A stretch of 64,000 bases of DNA from Acanthamoeba castellanii str. Neff (taxonomy: Eukaryota > Discosea > Longamoebia > Acanthamoebidae). Of the stretch, positions 12,699 through 21,145 are shown in pieces. Position numbers and translations under genes: made by a program. Every line of letters starts with the position of its first letter. Positions within the stretch are counted from its first letter, which is position 1. Under the pieces are notes generated by a model. The model saw only the letters and a list, made by a program, of their open reading frames with translations. It was not told the DNA's origin and did not search any database. The DNA lies in the NCBI RefSeq assembly GCF_000313135.1, contig NW_004457363.1, positions 48,669-112,668 of the forward strand, in the 5' to 3' direction.

Positions 12699-14696
12699 TC
12701 AGGAGCGCTGGGTGACCATCATCTTGCCGTCGTCCTGCACCTTCATGTGGTGGAAGATGAGCACCTCGCGGTCCCGCCGACGTCGCTTGCGCGCACCGGA
12801 GGAATCGTCTGAGCCCGAGCCCGAGCCTGAGCCTGAGCCTTCGCCCTCTCGGGCCTGCTGCGCGACAGCCAGCGTCGACGAAGGCGACGCGGCCGAAGGA
12901 GTGGCGCAGGTGCCGTTGGCGGCGCTGCCGTCGTTCCTTCGCTTCCGGCGGCGGATCGGCACCACGGCGCTGCGCTCTAGCTCCTGGATCTTCTGTGGGC
13001 TCTGCTCGTAGAAGGACAAGATCTGCTGGAGCATCTGCATCTGCTCGGGCGACGCACGCTTCCGCGCGCAGTCCTCGGCGGCAGCCGCGGCGGCGGCGGC
13101 GCTGTGGCCAGCAAAGTTATCGCCGTTGGTGCCGGCGTTGGTCGTCGACGTAGAAGCATCCGCCGAGGAGGGCGAGCCGAGGCTGGGTCGGCGCAGGTGC
13201 GAGGGCAGCGGTGGCATCGACGAGCGAAACTGGGCCGTGTCGCCCACGTCGGGCCACTCGCCATCGAGATCGCCTTCCTCCTGCTCCTCGCGCCGACTCT
13301 CGGACGCGACCGGCTTCTCGGCCAGACCCGCGGAGGCGGTCGATGGTGGCGTCACTCGGGTGCTGTGTCGCCGCCGCCTTCGCGCCGATTCATCGAGCTG
13401 CTGGTGGTGGTTCGAGCCGCCGTAGAGCCGCGTGAGCTCGGGCGGCGACGAGGCTTCGTCGTCCTCGTCGAGCTCGTTGAGGCCGCCGCCGTGGCTGACG
13501 AGCGACAGGCTCTGCTCCCTCGCGGCCCGCCTGTACGCGTTGGCGTTGGGGTTATTTACACTGCCGTGAGGGTGGTGATGGCCGTTGGTCCGGTGGTGGT
13601 GGTGGTGGCTCGAGCCCGTCGACGTCCACGAGCCGCGCTGGCGGTTTGCTGGGTTATAGGCTCCCGACGGCGAAGAGGCGCGGTGATGACTCGCTCGGCG
13701 AGGCCTGGCCGGCATTCCCTTAAAGCCGACTTCGACCAGGCCGTCGACGCCGTCTTCCACCATGCCGTCCAGTCCGTCGTCGATCGACATGGCGCCGCCA
13801 GGTCGTCGTCGCCAGCCACCGTTGGCCTTGGCTGGGGTGCGACGCTCGTCGACAACAAATCCGTCGATGACGTCATCATGACCGTTTAGGGTCCATTTTC
13901 CATCGATTTCTTTTTGCTTTTCCTTGAGCAGGTCGAGTAGCAGCTTGCGTTGGCGCTGGAGGTGGACCTCGCGTCGAAGCCGCAGCGCGTCCTCCTCGTC
14001 GACGACGTTGATCGTGGCGGCAGCCGCACCCTGCAAAGGGACCGGGATGGAGGGGAGCGGTAGGCGATGGCCCTGGAGCTGGGCCGACGGCGGACTCAGA
14101 GGCGCAGCGACTCCGAAGCGAGTAGGAGCGGGCAGGAAGGCGTTCACGGGCGACGGCGTCGAAGGAGAAGGTGAAGGAGAAGTGGTCGCGCCGCCGCTGA
14201 GCGCGTGCGGGTGGTGCAGGACTGGTGGCGGCGGAGAAGGGAAGAAGTTGGTGGGAGGTGGTGCGAGCCCGACGGGCTGCAGGGTCGGGTACGGGTGGTG
14301 GTGCGGCAGAGCTGAGGGGAGTGGTGGCAGGGACGGCAGTGGTGGGGACCGTCGCCCGCTCGTGCTCGAAGAGGAGGAGGAGGAGGAGGTCGACGTCATC
14401 GATGTCGGTGGAGAGGAGGAGACTCGAACTGGCGACATGGTCGAAGCTGCGGGCGTGTTGAGTAGGAAGTTGATCGACAGCTTTCGCTTCTCGGCCGCTT
14501 CGTCTTCGTCGACCAGTACAGTGGGAGGACTCGCTACGGGTGCGGGTGGTGAAGTTGGTGGCGGGCGGCGGGCACGTTGTCGTTCATGTTGTTGCTCTTG
14601 CTGCTGCTGCTGGAGTTGTTGGTTGCTTAGGCGGAGCAGGAGCGAGGCGGCATGTTCTCTTTCCTCTTCGCCGCGGTAAGGCAGTCGCGGGTCCAT
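12699..14696 (-). CDS. Low-complexity nuclear-type protein, LSINFLLN motif (family member C)
   Basis: An uninterrupted 665-codon frame, and the best-preserved member of the family. It starts MDPRLPYRGEEE and continues with a Gln-rich helix. The motif EKRKLSINFLLNTPA follows near residue 85, then a long Pro/Ser-rich region. Further on come a basic helix (LRLRREVHLQRQRKLLLDLL), a His-rich stretch, an acidic patch, an Ala tract, and a helix with MQMLQQILSFYEQSPQ. It has two basic clusters (RRRKRRN and ARKRRRRDRE). It ends EVLIFHHMKVQDDGKMMV followed by TQRS. Disorder plus basic clusters suggest a nuclear protein. The IxFLLN and FHxMxV patches are shared with members B and D, while the sequence between them is not conserved. 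No domain family was recognised. Confidence 0.75.
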   Translation of the reverse strand: MDPRLPYRGEEEREHAASLLLRLSNQQLQQQQQEQQHERQRARRPPPTSPPAPVASPPTVLVDEDEAAEKRKLSINFLLNTPAASTMSPVRVSSSPPTSMTSTSSSSSSSSTSGRRSPPLPSLPPLPSALPHHHPYPTLQPVGLAPPPTNFFPSPPPPVLHHPHALSGGATTSPSPSPSTPSPVNAFLPAPTRFGVAAPLSPPSAQLQGHRLPLPSIPVPLQGAAAATINVVDEEDALRLRREVHLQRQRKLLLDLLKEKQKEIDGKWTLNGHDDVIDGFVVDERRTPAKANGGWRRRPGGAMSIDDGLDGMVEDGVDGLVEVGFKGMPARPRRASHHRASSPSGAYNPANRQRGSWTSTGSSHHHHHRTNGHHHPHGSVNNPNANAYRRAAREQSLSLVSHGGGLNELDEDDEASSPPELTRLYGGSNHHQQLDESARRRRRHSTRVTPPSTASAGLAEKPVASESRREEQEEGDLDGEWPDVGDTAQFRSSMPPLPSHLRRPSLGSPSSADASTSTTNAGTNGDNFAGHSAAAAAAAAEDCARKRASPEQMQMLQQILSFYEQSPQKIQELERSAVVPIRRRKRRNDGSAANGTCATPSAASPSSTLAVAQQAREGEGSGSGSGSGSDDSSGARKRRRRDREVLIFHHMKVQDDGKMMVTQRS

Positions 14697-15466
14697 TGGC
14701 GAGGCTGTAAAGGAGGTGGTAGGACCTCACACGTGTACGAGAAGAAGGACCCGGGAGAAGGTGAGTGGTGCTGACGCGCTGCAAGACTTGTGTGTGTGCT
14801 GGACGAAAGACGTCTGAAGCGGGAAGAGGGCGTAATGGTGCTGGGGAAAGCGGCACTGTGGACACTGGAGGGAAAACAGGCAAACTGTGGAAAAGGAGGG
14901 GACGTGGTGAAGCTGCTGGGCGCACCCTCCTTTCACCTCCCGCTCGTGGGCGCCCTTCGTCATGGCTTACTACGCACGAGTGGCGGCTTACTAGCAGATG
15001 AGTAAGCCACTACCACTCTCCCCGGAATTCATTGTTGGTCAAATAGGTCGTTGAATCGCTGTATTCATCCGAATTTCGTTCCGGTGCACGCCATATGCCC
15101 ACGTGTTCGCATAAATTATGTCTATTTAGCGTAAAAGTACAGAAACCGGACAAAATCTTGGAGAAGAGGAATTTCGGTAGGCAAAAGCGAGAAAATATCC
15201 GCTTTTTGGGCGCCGCACGTTGCGGAGCGGGCACGAGCGGCCGGCACATGGGTTGGCAGGGAAGCGAACAAGGGCAAGAGCCAGCGCACATGAAGAGACC
15301 CGGCCGATGCAGGGGGAGTTGCCGGTAGACACAGTGCACCAGGCACAGATGAGCTTCGCACTCGCACCTCGCGAAGAGGAGGTGCGGGCCGCAGAGCAAG
15401 GCACGGCTGGCTGTGGATTTCTGCCTTGGCGCGAACGTGGCGGCGTCAGCAACCTGAGGCTCGACG
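14697..15466. other. Intergenic region upstream of member C and of the kinase gene
   Basis: Divergent intergenic region of about 770 bases between a minus-strand and a plus-strand gene. The part next to 14696 is pyrimidine/purine skewed and probably holds the member C leader. Frames at 15010-15400 on the minus strand are Cys-rich but unlike any family and are treated as chance. The long direct repeat begins at 15467. Confidence 0.5.
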
Positions 15467-15577
15467 TGTGCATTCTTTAGAATCCTAAATGATCAAAATC
15501 AAATTATGGTATTTCTCTTTATTTGCGCCACTCCAATACTCCCGACCAAAATAATTGAAATAAATTAAAAGATCTAG

Positions 15578-16901
15578 ATGGAAGAGAAAGCGAGGGCCGG
15601 GGACTTGGCCTCCGCACTGGTCCGCCTGTTTGATGTGGCCTCCACCTCGCCCACACAGATGTCCGACGATGCGGTGGCCCAGATCCTGCGGCACACAATG
15701 GAGCCCGCACCATCCAATCTGTGGGCGGTGCTGTGCTCTCTGCCCACGCGACCGCTCGACCCACCCGCCCCCCAATCGCTTGGCAACATCTGGCAGCATT
15801 TTCTACGCTTGCGGGCCGCGCTGGCCTCCTTGCGGAGCGTGGAGGCAGCAGGCCTGCGCACCCAGCTCAGCCCCTCGCTGCTGGCCTCCGACCCCGCCGT
15901 GTGGACTTCTTTTCTACCCCTTTGCCTGTGGCTGCAACGCCACCAGCGAAACGCCAACAGGCGCCTTCTCATTGGAATCTGGTACGAGGAGCTCCAATCT
16001 CGCATTTCTCTTTCAATGTCATTTATTTCTTTATTTTGAATTAAACGATTAATTGAATTGTTCTCAGTGGGCCACCAGGCGCGGGAAAGGTGCATACCTC
16101 TTCTTCTTGAGCGAGGCGCGGCGTTCCTCATAATCGAGATGTTTCCACACAGACCGTGCTGAGTGAGATCTTGATGTTTGCGCTGAACCGCCTGTTTGCG
16201 CCGGTGGGCACCGGCGGGGAGGACGACACCGACGCCGACGTCAGCTGCGTGTTTGCCTTCGACGCCTACCACTACCCCAACGCCTATCTCGGTGAGCCAC
16301 CCCCATCAGCAATTCCTTAATCGCGCAACCAACTGACGCAACGCGCGTGTGCGGTCGTGTAGATTCGCATTTCGTGGAGAGGGACGGGGCGGAGGTGCCG
16401 CTGCGGCAGTTCAAGGGCGACCCGGTGTCCTTCGACGTTTCCGCCTTTGTCCGTGATCTGCAGCGCATCAAGCACCAAGACGGTGATGGCGGCGGCAGCG
16501 GCGGCGGCGACAATGCGGGACGCAAGGAGATCCGTCTGCCGGTCTACGATCGACGACTACACGACCCCGTGCCCGACGCGCTCACCATCAAGTCCCAGCA
16601 CTCGTTCGTGCTCGTCGAGGGCCTGCTGCTGCTGCACGATGAGCTCGGGTTCGAGGCGATCAGAGACCACCTCGACGTGTGCCTCTTTCTCGACGTCGAC
16701 GAGCCCGAGTGCCATCGCCGAGTGGTAGCGCGCAAGGTCGTCGGCGGGCGGGACCCGGATGACGCCGAGCGACACTACGCGCGGGTCGACCTGCCCAACG
16801 TGGTGCGCATCAACCAGAGGAGCGAGAGGGCCGACCTCCTGCTCCAGCTGGGACCCGACGGCGAGATACGCAGCGCGAGGCCCGGCCGACTCGCCCCGTA
16901 G
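15578..16901 (+). CDS. PRK/uridine-kinase-like P-loop kinase, copy 1
   Basis: A nucleotide-binding small-molecule kinase of the phosphoribulokinase/uridine kinase superfamily; the substrate is unknown. The ATG at 15578 starts MEEKARAGDLASALVRLFDV, an N-terminal helical region not typical of the family. The Walker A motif GICGPPGAGKT is assembled across two short introns (before GGG CCA and after GGA AAG). Next come FAFDAYHYPNAYLG (the substrate-site Asp region), FKGDPVSFDVSAFVRDL, LPVYDRRLHDPVPDA, VLVEGLLLLHDE (Walker B-like VEG), LDVCLFLDVDEPECHRRVVARK (lid region) and LPNVVRIN. It ends GRLAP. A Gly/Ser insert (GGGSGGGD) follows the RIK helix. The layout resembles the fungal and bacterial YFH7/FrcK-like kinases. 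Compared with copy 2 there are only a few residue changes. Confidence 0.75.
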
Positions 16902-17995
16902 ACGCAGGCGTGCGTCAGCACCTGCGATCAAGCGCGTCACGCAGTTGTCAGTCGCGGTTCTCGACTTCGTTGCACTGATCAGCGCTTGCGGCACGAGGGC
17001 TGGCCGATAGGAGAGCCCTCTTGACGACTTCCGCGGTACCTCGCCGACTCATTTGGCCTCAGTCGCGCTTGTTCATGGCCAGCTCGGCTTCGTGTCCGCA
17101 GTGGCCGCGGGCATCTGCTCGTCCGTGTGCGTGCAAGAGTCAAACACCTTGTAAGAGGCCTCGAAACAGCATGGTCCACAATGGCAGGAGAGAACTCATG
17201 AAGATTCCCTTGAGATTGCCTTGTTATTGTCTGGTTTTTTTGTTTGCATAGTGTCTTTCCTTGTTTGGCCTTTGCCTGTACAATGCCTGATTCTTTTCCA
17301 AAGAACCAGAAACCAAGAGCTGACATGCATGGCAATGGCCTTCTCTCCAGCCTGCCACTCAATGTGCATGTCCTCAGTTGTGATTCTCTCTGAATGCCTC
17401 TGCCACTACAAATCTATCTGGCATTGAATATTCACTGGCATAAACTGCAATATGTGTGCACCTCCTCACCCCCCCCCTGAGTGCCTTGACAATGCTCTGC
17501 TCTTGTCCTGTTCTTTTCATCTGCCTTCCAGATGCAACATGCTTGCCCAGGGTGTTGGCCTCCAGTGCCTCTGTGCCCAGCTCCACACCATGGCCCATGA
17601 GCAAAAGCTCACAACCTCCAGGAGATCACCCACAGTCCTCACTATCCTACTTCCACATTCACAGCAGCTGTGATGTTTACAAAGATGTCAACCTCCTTGT
17701 TGATTGTATCAGAAAGGGAGACCAGCCAAACATGTGTGACAGCTGCAGGAACAATCCTAGTGGAATATGCCAAGCAGCTGGAGGAACACAACAAGCTGTT
17801 TGAAGACCAGTTGCAAGTGCTCACCAGCATGATAGCAGCACTTTTCCAGGCTTGTAAGCCAGCCACACCTACTTTATTGGCCTCACATGCAATAGTGCCT
17901 GCGGTAAAACATGTTCTTTCATTTTCTTCGTTCTTTTCCTGCATCACCACAAGAGAGAAGCAAATTTCTGCAAGTACGATTTATAATCGCACATA
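16902..17995. other. Region between kinase copy 1 and TOG start, lower GC
   Basis: About 1.1 kb with base composition unlike the genes, containing many TG/CA-rich words such as CCTCCAGTGCCTCTGTGCCCA. A plus-strand frame ending at the TOG start codon includes LVEYAKQLEEHNKLFEDQLQ, which looks like a coiled coil. The copy at 19866-21145 keeps this peptide with 6- and 3-base indels downstream of it, but has 7- and 1-base indels upstream. It could be a degenerate gene, a mobile-element remnant or an unusual leader. No function is claimed. Confidence 0.4.
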
Positions 17996-18354
17996 ATGGC
18001 GGACGATGAGGACTTGTACAAGGGACCGCTGGCAGAGCGCGTCCAAAGCAAGAACTGGAAGGTGAGACGAGCCGCCTTCGAAGAATTGCAGCAGAAATTC
18101 AAAGAGGCCACCGACAATGCCATCTTTGATGAATATGGTACGTACCATACGTCATCACGTCATCGCATCACCTCACGTGCACCACATCTTGCAAGATCTG
18201 TTGTGGTTCTCATCTGGAGGCCATTTCGCGTTTCTACTTACAGCGCCCAAATTCAAGAAGATAATCGAAGGACAAGAATGCTGCGGCTCAGGAGAAGGGC
18301 CTCGAGGCCCTCCTCACTTGGATCGATCGAGCCGAGAACCCCACAAAGTACGGT
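17996..18354 (+). pseudogene. TOG/XMAP215 gene 5' fragment (copy 1, cut by gap)
   Basis: Begins MADDEDLYKGPLAERVQSKNWKV-style exactly as the full gene at 21146, has the same first intron (GTACGTACC donor), and runs into the N gap at 18355 during the second exon. Relative to the full copy, exon 2 shows mostly synonymous differences (AAT/AAC, GCT/GCA, GGC/GGA). It also carries one extra G before GACAAGAA that shifts the frame. The synonymous pattern argues for an allele or a recently functional copy rather than old decay. It may not be a separate gene at all. Confidence 0.7.
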
Positions 18355-18375
18355 NNNNNNNNNNNNNNNNNNNNN
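18355..18375. other. Assembly gap (21 N)
   Basis: A run of 21 undetermined bases. It separates copy 1 of the long direct repeat from copy 2: the left side is inside TOG exon 2 and the right side starts upstream of the kinase gene. The length is nominal. Confidence 1.
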
Positions 18376-18499
18376 TCTGCGGCCCACATGTGCATTCTTT
18401 AGAATCCTAAATGATCAAAATCAAATTATGGTATTTCTCTTTATTTGCGCCACTCCAATACTCCCAACCAAAATAATTGAAATAAATTAAAAGATCCAG

Positions 18500-19865
18500 A
18501 TGGAAGAGATAGCGAGGGCCGGGGACTTGGCCTCCGCACTGGTCCGCCTGTTTGATGTGGCCTCCACCTCGCCCACACAGATGTCCGACGATGCGGTGGC
18601 CCAGATCCTGCGGCACACAATGGAGCCCGCACCATCCAATCTGTGGGCGGTGCTGTGCTCGCTGCCCACGCGACCACTCGACCCACCCGCCCCCCAATCG
18701 CTTGGCAACATCTGGCAGCATTTTCTACGCTTGCGGGCCGCGCTGGCCTCCTTGCGGAGCGTGGAGGCAGCAGGCCTGCGCACCCAGCTCAGCCCCTCGC
18801 TGCTGGCCTCCGACCCCGCCGTGTGGACTTCTTTTCTACCCCTTTGCCTGTGGCTGCAACGCCACCAGCGAAACGCCAACAGGCGCCTTCTCATTGGAAT
18901 CTGGTACGAGCTCCAATCTCGCATTTACCTTTCAATGTCATTTATTTATTTATTTATTTATTTTGAATTAAACGATTAATTGAAGCAAACAATATTATTG
19001 TTCTCAGTGGGCCACCAGGCGCGGGAAAGGTGCACACCTCTTCTTCTTGAGCGAGGCGCGGCGTTCCTCATAATCGAGATGTTTCCACACAGACCGTGCT
19101 GAGTGAGATCTTGATGTTTGCGCTGAACCGCCTGTTTGCGCCGGTGGGCACCGGCGGTGAGGACGACACCGACGTCGACGTCAGCTGCGTGTTTGCCTTC
19201 GACGCCTACCACTACCCCAACGCCTATCTCGGTGAGCCACCCCCAACAGCAATTCCTTTCTCAATCGCGCAACCAACTGACGCAACGCGCGCGTGTGCGT
19301 GTGCGTGTGCGTGTGCGGTCGTGTAGATTCGCATTTCGTGGAGAGGGACGGGGCGGAGGTGCCGCTGCGGCAGTTCAAGGGCGACCCGGTGTCCTTCGAC
19401 GTTTCCGCCTTTGTCCGTGATCTGCAGCGCATCAAGCACCAAGACGGTGATGGCGGCGGCAGCGGCGGCGGCGACAATGCGGGACGCAAGGAGATCCGTC
19501 TGCCGGTCTACGATCGACGACTACACGACCCCGTGCCCGACGCGCTCACCATCAAGTCCCAGCACTCGTTCGTGCTCGTCGAGGGCCTGCTGCTGCTGCA
19601 CGATGAGCTCGGATTCGAGGCGATCAGAGACCACCTCGACGTGTGCCTCTTTCTCGACGTCGACGAGCCCGAGTGCCATCGCCGAGTGGTAGCGCGCAAG
19701 GTCGTCGGCGGGCGGGACCCGGATGACGCCGAGCGACACTACGCGCGGGTCGACCTGCCCAACGTGGTGCGCATCAACCAGAGGAGCGAGAGGGCAGACC
19801 TCCTGCTCCAGCTGGGACCCGACGGCGAGATACGCAGCGCGAGGCCCGGCCGACTCGCCCCGTAG
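18500..19865 (+). CDS. PRK/uridine-kinase-like P-loop kinase, copy 2
   Basis: Same gene as at 15578-16901, with the same exon structure and the same residues at the P-loop, FDAYHYPNAYLG, VLVEG and lid motifs. Differences are few: MEEIARAG for MEEKARAG, DVDVSC for DADVSC, and indels inside introns. Intron 1 has extra TTTATTTA units, and the intron before DSHFVERD has an expanded GTGCGT run (GTGTGCGTGTGCGTGTGCGT). Coding conservation with intron-only length change is what allelic copies or a very young duplication would show. The substrate remains unknown. Confidence 0.75.
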
Positions 19866-21145
19866 ACGCAGGCGTGCGTCAGCACCTGCGATCAAGCGCG
19901 TCACGCAGTTGTCAGCCGCGGTTCTCGACTTCGTTGCACTGATCAGCGCTTGCGGCACGAGGGCTGGCCGATAGGAGAGCCCTCTTGACAACTTCCGCGG
20001 TACCTCGCTGCTCATTTGGCCTCAGTCGCGCTTGTTCATGGCCAGGTCGGCTTCGTGTCCGCAGTGGCCGTGGGCATCTGCTTGTCCGTGTGCGTGCAAG
20101 AGTCAAACACCTTCTGAGAGGCCTTGAAACAGCATGATCCACAATGGCATGAGAGAACTCATGAAGGACGTGTGAGGATTCCTGGGCTGCCTTGTTATTG
20201 TCTGGTTTTTGTTTGCATAGTGTCCTTCCTTGTTTGGCCTTGTGCCTGTACAATGCCTGATTCTTTTCCAAAGAACCAGAAACCAAGAGTCCTCTGCAGC
20301 TACAAATCTCTCTGGCATTGAATCTTGCACTGGTATAAACTGCAAAATGTGCACACCTCCTCACCCCCCTTGAGTGCCTCTACAATGCTCTGCTCTTGTC
20401 CTGTTCTTTTCATCTGCCTTCCAGACTCAACATGATTGCCCAGGGCCCAGTGGTGTCCATAAATTGGAATCATAACCCCCAAACCCCCCCTGATCATAAC
20501 AATGAACCAACTGAACCACCACCATCAAGAGATGAAGAGAAAGGCAGACAAGAGGAGCCAGGGACATCTCAACCCACCTGTGCTAGTGCTTGTGGATCCC
20601 ACAGAGCTTGCTGTCATGTGGAGGAAGTACCACCAGCCTTGTTACTACAAGGTTGTTGATAACAACCATACACACCAGGCAATCCCCAGCTCACACTCCC
20701 AGGGTGCCTCCAGTGCCTCTGTGCCCATCTCCACACCATGGCCCATGAGTAAAAGCTTCACAACCTCCAGGAGATCACCCACAGTCCTCACTATCCCTAC
20801 TTCCACATTCACAACAGCTGTGATGTTGCAAAGATGTCAACCTCCTTGTTGATTGTATCAGCAAGGGAGACCAGCCAAACATGTGTGACAGCTGCAGGAA
20901 CAATCCTAGTGGCAGGAGGAATATGCCAAGCAGCTGGAGGAACACAACAAGCTGTTTGAAGACCAGTTGCAAGTGCTCACCATAGCTGCACTTTTCCAGG
21001 CTTGTAAGCCAGCCACACCTACTTCATTGTCCTCACCACATGCAATAGTGCCTGGGATAAAACATGTTCTTTCATTTTCTTCATTCTTTTCCTGCACCAC
21101 AAGAGAGAAGCAAATTTCAGCAAGTACGATTTATAATCGCACATA
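19866..21145. other. Region between kinase copy 2 and TOG start, lower GC
   Basis: Counterpart of 16902-17995 with extra sequence. A frame at 20502-20852 includes PPVLVLVDPTELAVMWRKYH and KVVDNNHTHQ, which read like protein, but it has no start context and no match I recognise. The coiled-coil-like stretch EEYAKQLEEHNKLFEDQLQ is again present just before the TOG start. It may contain a decayed gene or element as well as the TOG promoter. Confidence 0.4.

Larger units (their letters stand above)
15467..18354. repeat. Long direct repeat, copy 1 (kinase gene plus 5' end of TOG gene)
   Basis: The sequence from TGTGCATTCTTTAGAATCC at 15467 recurs from 18389. The match continues through the kinase gene, its downstream region and the first exons of the TOG gene until the N gap at 18355. 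Coding parts are nearly identical, with mostly synonymous changes. The intergenic part (16902-17995) differs by several indels. The boundary falls at an assembly gap, so this is either a real tandem duplication or two haplotypes placed one after the other. Confidence 0.9.

Noticed and set aside
15010..15400. Cys-rich minus-strand peptide (CECEAHLCLVHCVYRQ)
   Set aside because: No family resemblance, no supporting start context or splice partners, and competing frames of similar length on both strands.
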